64,000 bases of DNA from Bacteroidota bacterium (GTDB lineage Bacteria; Bacteroidota; Bacteroidia; Palsa-965): assembly GCA_020402865.1 (NCBI GenBank), contig JADBYT010000024.1, positions 1 to 64,000 of the forward strand. Direction: 5' to 3'. Under the pieces are notes generated by a model, which saw only the letters and a program-made list of their open reading frames with translations, did no database searches and was not told the DNA's origin. Positions 25,215 through 34,026 of this stretch are shown here, piece by piece. The translations under genes were made by a program, and so were the position numbers. Every line of letters begins with the position of its first letter. Position 1 is the stretch's first letter.

Positions 25215-25244
25215 TTTGAGGAATCAGAAATATTCCTACCTTTG
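25215..25244 (+). promoter_or_regulatory. rpsO promoter
   Basis: TACCTTTG at 25237-25244 and TTTG at 25215-25218, with an 18-nt spacer. The leader to the ATG at 25287 is 42 nt. Confidence 0.65.
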
Positions 25245-25286
25245 CAGCCGTTTGGCACCGTAGCCAAGCCTAATTCATTCACAATC

Positions 25287-25556
25287 ATGTACCTTACGTC
25301 CGACAAAAAGAAGGAAATCTTCCGCACACACGGCAAGTCAGATGCCGACACCGGGTCGCCTGAAGGTCAGATCGCTCTGTTTACCTATCGTATTCAGCAC
25401 CTGACACAGCACCTCAAGCAAAAGCCGAAAGACAAAAGCACCGAGCGTTCACTCGTTCTTCTGGTAGGCAAGCGCAAAGCTTTGCTTGATTACCTGAAGA
25501 AAAACGACATCGAGCGCTACCGCGCTATCCTCAAGAAACTGGAAATCCGCAAGTAA
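25287..25556 (+). CDS. rpsO: 30S ribosomal protein S15
   Basis: An 89-aa ribosomal protein that binds the 16S rRNA central domain. The frame opens at 25242, but the ATG at 25287 gives the normal length and the family N-terminus MYLTSDKKKEIFRTHGKSDA. The SPEGQIALFTYRIQHLTQHL and KRKALLDYLKK segments are canonical. It is the gene just upstream of pnp, an order conserved in many bacteria. A strong terminator follows, so pnp is probably transcribed mostly from its own promoter or by readthrough. Confidence 0.97.
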   Translation: MYLTSDKKKEIFRTHGKSDADTGSPEGQIALFTYRIQHLTQHLKQKPKDKSTERSLVLLVGKRKALLDYLKKNDIERYRAILKKLEIRK

Positions 25557-25589
25557 TTCATGCCCCAGTTTCTAAAATAACTTTTCAGT

Positions 25590-25622
25590 CGAAAGCATCC
25601 CGGGCAATGCGGGATGCTTTCG
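25590..25622 (+). terminator. rpsO terminator
   Basis: A perfect 13-bp stem (25590-25602 with 25610-25622), a 7-nt loop and a GCTTTT tail, 34 bp after the rpsO stop. Confidence 0.85.
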
Positions 25623-25730
25623 GCTTTTATACCGGGCTAAAACCCCGACGCATGCATTGCCGGCACACCGCAAAGGGCGGATGTAAAATACCCGATGTAT
25701 TTTATCGTGCTGCCACCATTGGAAAAATAA

Positions 25731-27947
25731 ATGAGTAATATGAAACCAACAGGAATTCAACAAACGTTCGACATGGGCGACGGCCGTATGGTGACCATCG
25801 AAACGGGCAAATTAGCCAAACAGGCTGACGGTTCGGTAGTTGTGAAGTACGGTAACACGATGCTGCTTGCTACGGCAGTATCCAACCCTGATGCAAAACC
25901 CGGCGTTGACTTTATGCCGCTCACGGTTGATTACCGTGAAATGTTTGCCTCTACAGGCCGCTTCCCCGGAGGCTTTTTCAAACGCGAAGCCCGTCCGAGC
26001 GATGGCGAAGTGCTTGTAAGCCGCCTTGTGGACCGCGCACTGCGTCCGCTTTTCCCCGAAGATTATCACGCCGACACACAGGTGCTGATTTATCTCATCT
26101 CGTCAGACAAAACCATTCTGCCCGATTGCTTTGCCGGCCTTGCTGCCGCTGCTGCACTGGCAGTTTCAGATATTCCGTTCAACGGACCTATTTCAGAGGT
26201 TCGTGTGGGTCGTATTGATGGAAATTTCAAGATCAACCCCACGATTGAGGAAATGAAAACTTCTGATATCGACATGATTGTGGCTGCCAGCCAGAAAGAT
26301 ATTCTGATGGTGGAAGGCGAAATGCTCGAAGTATCAGAAGCTGTAATGCTTGAGGCCATCAAATTTGCACACGAAGCGATTCGTGTACAGATCGGAGCCA
26401 TCAACGCACTGGCTGCTGCGGTTGAAAAGTCGAAAGTAAAGCGCGAATACAGCCACGAAACCAACGACGCCGCACTGCAGGAAAAAGTACATGCCTTCTG
26501 CTACGAAAAAGCACTTGCCGTAGCCATGCAGGGTAACCCGAATAAGGCCGAGCGCAAAGCCGCTTTCAAAGCGGTGTTTGAAGCGTTCTGGGCCACCATT
26601 CCGGCCGAAGAACAAACCGACGAACTCAAAGGCCTTGCCAAAAAGTATTACTACATCACCGAATGGGAAGCCGTTCGCCGTGCTGTACTCGATACCCGCA
26701 AGCGCCTCGACGGCCGCACACTTACTGAAATCCGCCCGATCTGGAGTGAAACCGATTACCTGCCTATGGCACACGGTTCAGCCGTATTTACCCGTGGCGA
26801 AACACAGTCGCTTACCACTGTTACACTCGGCACCAAACTCGATGCACAGCTTATCGATACACCGATGTATCACGAAGAAGTAAACTTCCTGCTGCATTAC
26901 AACTTCCCGCCCTTCTCTACAGGTGAGGCTAAGCCGATGCGCGGAACCGGTCGTCGTGAAATTGGTCATGGCAACCTCGCACTGCGTGCACTCAAAAACA
27001 TGATTCCGGCCGATAACCAATACACTATTCGTATTGTTTCGGATATTCTCGAATCAAACGGTTCTTCATCTATGGCCACCGTTTGCGCAGGTACAATGGC
27101 GCTGATGGATGCAGGTGTGAAAGTGAAAAAGCCGGTTGCCGGTATTGCAATGGGTCTTATCACGGATGCAGCCGGTAAGTACGCCGTACTTTCTGATATT
27201 CTCGGTGATGAAGATCACCTCGGTGATATGGATTTCAAAGTTTGTGGTACAAAAGACGGCATTACTGCTGTTCAGATGGACCTGAAGGTTGACGGACTGC
27301 CTTACGAAGTAATGGCCGAAGCATTAGAGCAGGCCAAACAAGGCCGTTTGCATATCATGGGTGAAATGCTGAAAACGATCAGCGAGCCGCGTGAAGACTA
27401 TAAAGATCACGCACCGCGCATCGTTCAGCTCCGCATCCCGCGCGAGTTTATTGGTGCGGTAATCGGACCGGGCGGCAAAATTATTCAGGAAATGCAGCGC
27501 GAAACCGGCACTACCATTATGATTGAAGAGGTAGGCGAGTTTGGTGTAGTGGATATTGCCGCTTCAAACAAAGATTCGATCGACAAGGCTGTGATGCGCA
27601 TCAAAGGCATTACTTCGTTGCCCGATGTGGGTGAAGTATATGAAGGCAAAGTGAAGAGCATTATGCCCTTCGGTGCTTTCGTAGAATTCCTGCCCGGCCG
27701 CGATGGTCTGCTGCACATTTCGGAAGTGGACTGGAAACGCCTCGAAAACCTCGACGGTGTGCTCAAACAGGGCGATATCATTCAGGTGAAACTGATTGAG
27801 ATTGACGAGAAGACCGGTAAGTTCCGTCTTTCACGCAAGGTGCTTCTGCCCAAGCCCGAAGGCTGGCAGGAACGTCCGCCCCGCCGCGAAGGTGGAAACA
27901 ACCGCGGCCCGCGCAATCCGCAGCCCGAGAATACCACTCAGGATTAA
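25731..27947 (+). CDS. pnp: polynucleotide phosphorylase
   Basis: A 3'-5' phosphorolytic exoribonuclease and RNA tailing enzyme of the RNA degradosome. The 738-aa protein has two RNase PH-like domains ([20 protein letters not shown] near residue 77; [17 protein letters not shown] near 408), a KH domain ([20 protein letters not shown] near 567) and a C-terminal S1 domain ([20 protein letters not shown] near 633). A glycine/arginine-rich tail closes it. An in-frame ATG at 25740 is the alternative start. It lies downstream of rpsO, with a terminator after its stop. Confidence 0.97.
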   Translation: MSNMKPTGIQQTFDMGDGRMVTIETGKLAKQADGSVVVKYGNTMLLATAVSNPDAKPGVDFMPLTVDYREMFASTGRFPGGFFKREARPSDGEVLVSRLVDRALRPLFPEDYHADTQVLIYLISSDKTILPDCFAGLAAAAALAVSDIPFNGPISEVRVGRIDGNFKINPTIEEMKTSDIDMIVAASQKDILMVEGEMLEVSEAVMLEAIKFAHEAIRVQIGAINALAAAVEKSKVKREYSHETNDAALQEKVHAFCYEKALAVAMQGNPNKAERKAAFKAVFEAFWATIPAEEQTDELKGLAKKYYYITEWEAVRRAVLDTRKRLDGRTLTEIRPIWSETDYLPMAHGSAVFTRGETQSLTTVTLGTKLDAQLIDTPMYHEEVNFLLHYNFPPFSTGEAKPMRGTGRREIGHGNLALRALKNMIPADNQYTIRIVSDILESNGSSSMATVCAGTMALMDAGVKVKKPVAGIAMGLITDAAGKYAVLSDILGDEDHLGDMDFKVCGTKDGITAVQMDLKVDGLPYEVMAEALEQAKQGRLHIMGEMLKTISEPREDYKDHAPRIVQLRIPREFIGAVIGPGGKIIQEMQRETGTTIMIEEVGEFGVVDIAASNKDSIDKAVMRIKGITSLPDVGEVYEGKVKSIMPFGAFVEFLPGRDGLLHISEVDWKRLENLDGVLKQGDIIQVKLIEIDEKTGKFRLSRKVLLPKPEGWQERPPRREGGNNRGPRNPQPENTTQD

Positions 27948-27964
27948 TTTTTCAGCTTAAATGC

Positions 27965-27997
27965 AAACGGTGCCGGAATTTTTTTTCGGCACCGTTT
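27965..27997 (+). terminator. pnp terminator
   Basis: An 11-bp stem (27965-27975 with 27987-27997), a T-rich 11-nt loop and a TTTTCTTTTT tail. Confidence 0.9.
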
Positions 27998-28086
27998 TCT
28001 TTTTAACTCCCGCCACCATCAAGCCTCTGAAAGAAACGGCATGAAAATTGGTCGGGCAAAAAATATTGTTCGACGGGCTGAAGCAC

Positions 28087-28117
28087 TTGTCGGTTGAAAC
28101 CTTTTTAGTTACCTTTC
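28087..28117 (+). promoter_or_regulatory. probable promoter of the sigma factor gene
   Basis: TACCTTTC at 28110-28117 matches seven of eight -7 positions. TTG at 28087-28089 gives a 20-nt spacer. The leader is about 59 nt. Confidence 0.45.
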
Positions 28118-28176
28118 GTTAAGCCAAACAGAACCACTTACACATTTTATTCATTTAGAGACAGCTTGCCCCTATG

Positions 28177-29046
28177 ATGCGTCAGCTAAAAATATCGAAG
28201 CAGGTAACGAACCGTGAAACGGCATCGCTCGACAAATATTTGCAGGAGATTGGTCGTGTTGATCTGATTAATGCGGAGGAGGAAGTTGAATTAGCACGCA
28301 GAATCAAACAGAATGATCAGGCCGCATTAGCCAAACTGGTGAATGCGAACCTGCGTTTCGTTGTTTCTGTTTCCAAACAGTATCAGAACCAGGGCCTGAG
28401 TTTGCCTGACCTGATTAACGAAGGCAATCTTGGTTTGATTAAAGCAGCACAGCGTTTCGATGAAACACGCGGCTTTAAATTCATCTCCTACGCTGTTTGG
28501 TGGATTCGTCAGTCAATTCTTCAGGCGCTGGCCGAGCAGTCGCGCATTGTGCGTTTGCCGCTCAATAAAATCGGCTCCATCAACAAAATCAACAAAACCT
28601 TTGCCCGTCTCGAGCAGGAATACGAACGCGAGCCCAGCGCCGATGAAATCGCCGCCGCACTCGAACTTTCGCCCGAAGACATCAAAGAAGCTTTGCGTAA
28701 TACCGGCCGCCACGTATCCATGGATGCTCCGCTCGCCACCGGCGACGAGAACACGAGCAACATGTATGATGTGATGCAGAGCGAAGACACGCCAAGCCCC
28801 GAAGGCACACTCATCAGCGAATCGCTCCGCAAGGAAATTGAACGCGCGCTTTCCACACTCACCGCCCGCGAGGCCGATGTGGTGCGCCTGTACTTCGGCC
28901 TCAATGGCGAACACGCACTCACACTCGAAGAAATCGGCGAGCGTTTTGATCTCACCCGCGAACGCGTGCGCCAGATCAAGGAAAAAGCCATCCGCCGCCT
29001 GAAACATACTTCGCGCAGCCGTTTGCTGAAAACATATCTGGGTTAA
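28177..29046 (+). CDS. rpoD: primary RNA polymerase sigma factor (sigma-70)
   Basis: A 289-aa housekeeping sigma factor of the short Bacteroidota type, lacking region 1.1. The ATG at 28177 gives the conserved start [20 protein letters not shown]; another ATG precedes it. Region 1.2 has [20 protein letters not shown]. Regions 2.1-2.4 include [35 protein letters not shown] and [20 protein letters not shown]. Regions 3 and 4 follow, with [20 protein letters not shown] as the -33-recognising helix-turn-helix. It directs transcription from the TAnnTTTG promoters seen throughout the window. Confidence 0.96.
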   Translation: MRQLKISKQVTNRETASLDKYLQEIGRVDLINAEEEVELARRIKQNDQAALAKLVNANLRFVVSVSKQYQNQGLSLPDLINEGNLGLIKAAQRFDETRGFKFISYAVWWIRQSILQALAEQSRIVRLPLNKIGSINKINKTFARLEQEYEREPSADEIAAALELSPEDIKEALRNTGRHVSMDAPLATGDENTSNMYDVMQSEDTPSPEGTLISESLRKEIERALSTLTAREADVVRLYFGLNGEHALTLEEIGERFDLTRERVRQIKEKAIRRLKHTSRSRLLKTYLG

Positions 29047-29092
29047 CAACTATCTCACCTGTGCCCGTAAGCGCAGTGTCTTAGTATAAATG

Positions 29093-29119
29093 AAAAGGAA
29101 GCTCTGTAGGCTTCCTTTT
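29093..29119 (+). terminator. sigma factor gene terminator
   Basis: A 10-bp stem (29093-29102 with 29110-29119), a 7-nt loop and a T tail, 46 bp after the stop. Confidence 0.88.
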
Positions 29120-29133
29120 TTTATTTTTGAAAT

Positions 29134-29697
29134 ATGCAAACTAACTCCATGCCCTCTGAAAAATCATTGCCCCAAAAAGAAGTATATCTTTTTCTTGAAA
29201 ATCAATACCAATATTACTATCAATTATACCAGAAAAAATTCACTCTTTTTTTTGTAGTTGATTTTGTATTAATCATGCTGTATTTGTTAAGCAGATATAC
29301 TGCTTTAATTAGTAAGAAAATTGATTGGGTACTTGTTTTAGCAGGAATTTTAATATGTGTACTCTGGATAACGATTATGTGGATTGGGAGTAAGTTTATA
29401 TTAACCATTCAGAAAGATAAGGTGCTTGCAGGGAAGAAAATTAGTGAAGAATATCCGGATCAGTGGATGCCGCATTTATCCTCATCAGATTCCTTTCGGT
29501 ATTCTGAGTTGTTGATTTTTTTACAGCTATTGACAAGCATAGTCGGAATGTTGTTGTGGTTGGTACTTATGCTGATTGCTTTTGTAAACAATACCGATTT
29601 TGATCCAAATAATTCAGTGCCGCTTTTGCTTTTTGGGTTTGCGATGATAGCTGTAATTGTAATAATCGCAAAAGGTAAATCAACAGAAAATCGATAA
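29134..29697 (+). CDS. four-helix membrane protein, hypothetical
   Basis: A 187-aa integral membrane protein with four predicted transmembrane helices at about residues 36-58, 68-88, 124-150 and 157-178. The N-terminal 35 residues and the loop between helices 2 and 3 (KDKVLAGKKISEEYPDQW) are charged and probably cytoplasmic. I recognise no family. The gene is clearly AT-rich and codes with many TTT, ATT and AAA codons, unlike its neighbours, which hints at lateral acquisition. It begins only 15 bp after the sigma factor terminator. Confidence 0.75.
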   Translation: MQTNSMPSEKSLPQKEVYLFLENQYQYYYQLYQKKFTLFFVVDFVLIMLYLLSRYTALISKKIDWVLVLAGILICVLWITIMWIGSKFILTIQKDKVLAGKKISEEYPDQWMPHLSSSDSFRYSELLIFLQLLTSIVGMLLWLVLMLIAFVNNTDFDPNNSVPLLLFGFAMIAVIVIIAKGKSTENR

Positions 29698-29851
29698 TTG
29701 ACTTTCGTGACTTATACAATTATATTCTATAAAGAATTTTGCTTCATTCTGCTGGCGTATTAATCTGTAATATTCATCAGTCTATCATCAAACTACTGAA
29801 CATAGCTATGAAATGAATGTTTTGGTGGTGATATTGAGTCTCTTGATTTCT

Positions 29852-31102
29852 CTAAAACCCCGCACAATTACACCTCACCGCCATAGCCGCTCCGGGTACA
29901 TTATACATTTCTGCTTCGCGCAGCTCCGCGCAGGCACGTACATGGCGCAATTGAAGCAGCAGCGTGATGCCTAAGTTGTAGCGTGCGGTGTGATAATCGG
30001 GTTTTAGTTGCAGGGCGCGGTTGTAATGCAGCACGGCACGATCAAAATCGCCGAAGAAATTGTAAAGATTGCCCAGCGCATTGAGCAGATACACATCGTT
30101 CGGATTTTTGTACAGTAAATCTTCGTAAATGCGCAACGCATTTTGATAATCGCCGAGATGTTTGTTGAGCACGGCCTGATTGTAAAGCGCATGATCGGTT
30201 TCGGCGGCATCAGAAATAAGCAGCATATCATTTTGCGCCTCGTTGAAATTATTTTGAGCTGTGTGTACCGCACTGCGCATAATTAATGCCTGCCTGAGCT
30301 GCGGTTCAAGGCGCAGTGCTTTGTTGAACCATTGCAGCGCGGATATTGTATCGCCTTCGAGTTTGCTCAGGTAGCCGAGATGATAATAGCTTATGGCATA
30401 AAGCGAGTCGTGCGAAATGGCTTGCTGAAACCATTTGCGCGCATCGCCGAAGCGTTGTTCCTTTTTGTACATCATCCCTTTTATATCCGCGGCCTGCGCA
30501 CTGCCCGGAATAAGTGTAAGTACACGATCAATATACTTATGTCCTTGCGTTGTTTGTCCAAGAAAATAGCTCGATAAGGCCGCACAGGTAAGTGCTTCTG
30601 TATCGAGCGGATTAGCCTGCAGACGCTGTGCCGAAGCCACCAGACTTGAATCGAAATGGCCTTCGATGAGGCTGCGGTCGGCAAGGTTGTATTGCAGTGT
30701 GGTTTGATACGGATTGTTCAGAATCTGCTGGAGCGGATCTTCGGCAGAAGTGCGGTAATCGGTTTTGAGCATTTGCAGCCTGCGCCGCGCATCAATGTAC
30801 AATGCCGCGTACGGATTAAGCTGAGTAGCCTGCTGAAAATCGGCGGCTGATTCGCTTTGCCTTCCCATAATGGCATAAAGACGGCCACGGTGCACGTAGG
30901 CTTCGGCAAAGTCAGGCGCCATGGCAATGGCATTGTTGTAATTCATTAACGCCTGCTCCGTGCGCCCGAAGCGCAGTTCCACATCGCCAAGCGTAATCAG
31001 TTCAAGTGCCGGATAAAAATTGGAGGGAACACCGCTTCCTGTTTGTGCAGTTGCTCCAAATGAAATCAACAAAAGAAAAGTATGAAATACAAAAGTCCGC
31101 AT
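29852..31102 (-). CDS. tetratricopeptide repeat protein, exported
   Basis: A 416-aa protein with a signal peptide (residues 1-19, LLLISFGATAQ) followed by about ten TPR units: ALMNYNNAIAMAPDFAEAY near 47, ARKWFQQAISHDSLYAISYY, ALQWFNKALRLEPQLRQAL, ALRIYEDLLYKNPNDVYLL and AVLHYNRALQLKPDYHTARY near 360. TPR arrays scaffold protein-protein interactions; the partner is unknown. It is transcribed alone. The 150-bp stretch before its 3' end (29698-29851) shows nothing of note. Confidence 0.85.
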   Translation of the reverse strand: MRTFVFHTFLLLISFGATAQTGSGVPSNFYPALELITLGDVELRFGRTEQALMNYNNAIAMAPDFAEAYVHRGRLYAIMGRQSESAADFQQATQLNPYAALYIDARRRLQMLKTDYRTSAEDPLQQILNNPYQTTLQYNLADRSLIEGHFDSSLVASAQRLQANPLDTEALTCAALSSYFLGQTTQGHKYIDRVLTLIPGSAQAADIKGMMYKKEQRFGDARKWFQQAISHDSLYAISYYHLGYLSKLEGDTISALQWFNKALRLEPQLRQALIMRSAVHTAQNNFNEAQNDMLLISDAAETDHALYNQAVLNKHLGDYQNALRIYEDLLYKNPNDVYLLNALGNLYNFFGDFDRAVLHYNRALQLKPDYHTARYNLGITLLLQLRHVRACAELREAEMYNVPGAAMAVRCNCAGF

Positions 31103-31230
31103 AGCTGTCGTTTAATTTTAAAACAAACTGCAGCCATCGATGTTTTACGGTGTTTTAATAGGGAATTAATATACTGGACATCGCTGTTCTTGGTTTTTGG
31201 TATCAGTTTGAACGTGAGTATTTTAAAAAT

Positions 31231-31269
31231 AAAAAGAGTGTTGAGCAGCTACTGCACAACACTCTTTTT
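31231..31269. terminator. terminator hairpin downstream of T9SS gene 31288
   Basis: A perfect 13-bp stem (31231-31243 with 31257-31269) with a run of A on one side and a run of T on the other. It works on the minus strand after the stop at 31288. Confidence 0.88.
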
Positions 31270-31287
31270 AATGAATAATTAAGCTGA

Positions 31288-32964
31288 TTAGTGAGTAACC
31301 ACCAAACGCTTGGTCATTACATCATTTCCAACCTGCATACGAACAAAATAAATTCCGGCAGGCAGTTCGCTTACATCAAATGTAGTTTGGAAGTTTCCGG
31401 CTGTGCGTTCAATGTTTTGAACTTCTACTTCCTGACCTACCATGTTTACAAGTGCAATGCGAACATTAGTAGCAGTTGATACTGTGTAAGAAAGTGTAGC
31501 CTGCTGAGTTGCCGGATTCGGATACAACTCATTAGCCGAGATTTGTCCGGCCTGCTGAACACCTGTAATTACATACTCGGCATCAAACATAGCTACACCA
31601 TTGTTGCCAACACCTTTTGCAATCCATGCATGTGCAACACCTGTTACAAGCGGGTTGATTTCTACACGCGGCAGCGGCTTGAGCAAGTTCGTTGTTATAT
31701 CATTGTATTGTGGGTTGATTACAGTCCAGGTACTGTTATTGATAAGGTTAAAATTGTTGATTACATACGGAAGTCTGCCGTTTGTAGAATCATAGTAAGT
31801 GGCAAGGAAGTTATTATTTGTAGGATCATAACTGATGTGCGGATACAAATCGTTTTCATTTGAGTTTACAACATCCAGACGATACCAGAAATTGGTAAAG
31901 TGTGCACGTTTGTTGAAAAAACCAATTGCATCATAATCAGTTCCGTTGCTGCTGTAATCGCGCTGAACCAATACAACAGCACTTACACCACCGCTGTCTG
32001 TGTCTTCGGTATCATAACTGGTTGCAATTTCGGGGTATGCGCAAAGCCCGATTGCCGCAGAGCTTATAGAGTCGAGGTTTTTCGGTGTAATAAATGTACC
32101 GTCAACCGTGCTTGTATTGCGTGAAACATAAATATTACCTGTACGGGCTGTTGATGAAGGCAAGCGTTCCCAAGCTATAAAATAGCGGCCATTTGAACCC
32201 GAAGCACTGCGGCCATAAGAAATTGAAACATGGCGTGAGTAAAATCCGGTTGTGGCAACTACTTCGCGTTCAGTAAACGTATTTCCACCGTCTATAGAAC
32301 CGATAAAAATAATTGAATCGGTACTGGACTGAAAAGCTGAATAGGCAATGCCAATACTGTAGCCTGTTACTCCCACAGCAGGATGGGTGTAATCAGTAGC
32401 AATGGATATACCGCGAATTGGGCTGTTATTACCGCGAAGCAGCGTATAGTTTTCAATAATAAACGCTCCTGTTGTGGCATTGTATTTATCTACATACAAC
32501 ACGTCACTTCCGGTTGAAATAATTCTGTTCGATCCGGTAACATAAAGCACCAGGTTATTGGTATCGGTTCCGGCTACTGTAATGTCAAAAACAGAAAGAT
32601 CGGCTCCGGGAAACGAAAACGAATTCATCGGAATCCAGGTTTGTCCGTTGGTACGTGATCGCATAATTGTCATGCCGCCTTCGTTGGTTGCTGCATCCTG
32701 AAAACTATAGGCTGCATAGAGCCAGCCATTGAAAGCTACAGCAATCCGTACTTTGTTTTGATCAATAGCCGGCTGAGGGTTAATGGTAACATCAGTTGAA
32801 TAAAGCGGCACTGCAGGGGGCGTGTAGGCCGGGAAATGTGTTTCAGCTGTTGTTGCAGATGAACGTGGGTTCATTGCATTTACCTGCTGGTGCGTTAATA
32901 CATCCTGAGCAAATGTGTGCTGTGTTAGCACTAACGCTGAGGCGATCAGTAAAAAGTTTTTCAT
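31288..32964 (-). CDS. T9SS type-A sorting domain protein (sialidase/propeller-like)
   Basis: A 558-aa secreted protein. The frame opens at 33003, but the ATG at 32964 starts a clean signal peptide MKNFLLIASALVLTQHTFAQ. The central part has repeated Ser/Asn/Asp-rich blades (GSIDGGNTFTEREVVATTGF, SRTNGQTWIPMNSF), the Ser-x-Asp-x-Gly-x-Thr-Trp/Phe Asp-box pattern of sialidase-type beta-propellers. The C-terminal type-A T9SS domain has YPNPATQQATL, VNMVGQEVE and AGIYFVRM. The substrate is unknown. A TAAATTTG -7 box precedes it. Confidence 0.85.
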   Translation of the reverse strand: MKNFLLIASALVLTQHTFAQDVLTHQQVNAMNPRSSATTAETHFPAYTPPAVPLYSTDVTINPQPAIDQNKVRIAVAFNGWLYAAYSFQDAATNEGGMTIMRSRTNGQTWIPMNSFSFPGADLSVFDITVAGTDTNNLVLYVTGSNRIISTGSDVLYVDKYNATTGAFIIENYTLLRGNNSPIRGISIATDYTHPAVGVTGYSIGIAYSAFQSSTDSIIFIGSIDGGNTFTEREVVATTGFYSRHVSISYGRSASGSNGRYFIAWERLPSSTARTGNIYVSRNTSTVDGTFITPKNLDSISSAAIGLCAYPEIATSYDTEDTDSGGVSAVVLVQRDYSSNGTDYDAIGFFNKRAHFTNFWYRLDVVNSNENDLYPHISYDPTNNNFLATYYDSTNGRLPYVINNFNLINNSTWTVINPQYNDITTNLLKPLPRVEINPLVTGVAHAWIAKGVGNNGVAMFDAEYVITGVQQAGQISANELYPNPATQQATLSYTVSTATNVRIALVNMVGQEVEVQNIERTAGNFQTTFDVSELPAGIYFVRMQVGNDVMTKRLVVTH

Positions 32965-33000
32965 GTTTTGGTTTTGAGAATGATTCAGCTTATTTGTCGA

Positions 33001-33008
33001 CAAATTTA
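33001..33008 (-). promoter_or_regulatory. -7 box of T9SS gene 31288 with overlapping palindrome
   Basis: The minus strand reads TAAATTTG. The box overlaps the palindrome ATTTGTCGACAAAT (32992-33005), a plausible operator position. The leader is about 36 nt. Confidence 0.5.
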
Positions 33009-33256
33009 GAGTGTATATCGATGAACTGATTAGTTTGGTTGCGGTTGAAGTAAAACATATGTGATGCTTTTGTCTGTCGTATTTATTTTATAATAAATTG
33101 ATAATCAGTGATTAGAATTTGTAAAGGTGCTGATTTGTGATGTAAAAATGTTGAAGTGCAAATAGATGATTGGTATCATATCATCGGTAGTTTGCAACGA
33201 TTTTACAGATTGGTAGAAGCTTAAGTCAAATACCAATTTGCAAAAGAGAGGTTTTG

Positions 33257-33264
33257 TACCTTTG
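33257..33264 (+). promoter_or_regulatory. -7 box of rpe
   Basis: TACCTTTG, 17 nt before the ATG. A TTTG at 33237-33240 is a possible -33 with a short 16-nt spacer. Confidence 0.6.
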
Positions 33265-33281
33265 CCGCTTAACTCAACATT

Positions 33282-33932
33282 ATGCCAGCACTCGTAGCTC
33301 CTTCCGTTCTCTCGGCCGATTTCGGCAACCTTCAGCGTGATATTGAATTTATCAACTCAAGTGCTGCCGACTGGTTTCATGTTGATGTAATGGACGGCGT
33401 TTTTGTGCCTAATATTTCGTTTGGCTTTCCGGTTATCAAAACATTACAGCAGCATGCAACCAAGCCGCTTGACGTGCATCTGATGATTGTAAATCCCGAC
33501 AATTACATAGACGAGCTTGGCAAATACAAACCGGCCGTGCTTACCGTGCATTACGAAGCCTGCACGCACCTGCACCGCACCCTGCAGCACATTAAGGCTG
33601 TGGGCGCCAAAACCGGCGTGGCACTCAATCCGCATACGCCCGTGAGCATGGTAAAAGACATCCTGCACGAAATAGACCTGCTGCTGATTATGAGCATCAA
33701 TCCCGGTTTTGGCGGACAAAAATTTGAGCCGCTTGCGCTCGACAAAGTGCGCGAAGCAAAAGCATTGATTACTGCCAAAGGCACCAATACACTTATTGAG
33801 GTGGATGGCGGCGTAACACCCGACAATTGCGACGCATTAATTGCCGCCGGAGCCGATGTACTTGTGGCCGGCACCGCCGTATTTGCTGCGCCCGACCGCA
33901 ATGCGGCGATTGTACGATTGAAAGGGAAGTAA
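33282..33932 (+). CDS. rpe: ribulose-phosphate 3-epimerase
   Basis: Interconverts ribulose 5-phosphate and xylulose 5-phosphate in the pentose phosphate pathway. The 216-aa TIM barrel shows APSVLSADFGNLQRDIEFIN at the start, WFHVDVMDGVFVPNISFGFP near residues 32-51 with the metal-binding His and Asp, VHLMIVNPDNYI near 67, LIMSINPGFGGQKFEPLALD near 136, and EVDGGVTPDNCDALIAAGAD near 172 with the second catalytic Asp. It is a single gene with its own promoter. The length matches the family. Confidence 0.97.
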   Translation: MPALVAPSVLSADFGNLQRDIEFINSSAADWFHVDVMDGVFVPNISFGFPVIKTLQQHATKPLDVHLMIVNPDNYIDELGKYKPAVLTVHYEACTHLHRTLQHIKAVGAKTGVALNPHTPVSMVKDILHEIDLLLIMSINPGFGGQKFEPLALDKVREAKALITAKGTNTLIEVDGGVTPDNCDALIAAGADVLVAGTAVFAAPDRNAAIVRLKGK

Positions 33933-33993
33933 GCTACAGAAGCGGTGTACGCTTCTAATGCAGCGTTAACATTCACATAGCCTCAACTTTACC

Positions 33994-34001
33994 TAACTTT
34001 G
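33994..34001 (+). promoter_or_regulatory. -7 box of LTA-synthase-like gene
   Basis: TAACTTTG, with 25 nt to the ATG at 34027. Confidence 0.5.
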
Positions 34002-34026
34002 CTCCGATCATTCTCCGGGGCAATCT

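Larger units (their letters stand above)
32965..33281. other. 317-bp AT-rich divergent intergenic region
   Basis: It separates the minus-strand T9SS gene from rpe. It holds a 14-bp perfect palindrome (ATTTGTCGACAAAT, 32992-33005) overlapping the T9SS gene promoter, and the rpe -7 box at 33257-33264. The remainder is AT-rich with no ORF of note. Confidence 0.75.
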
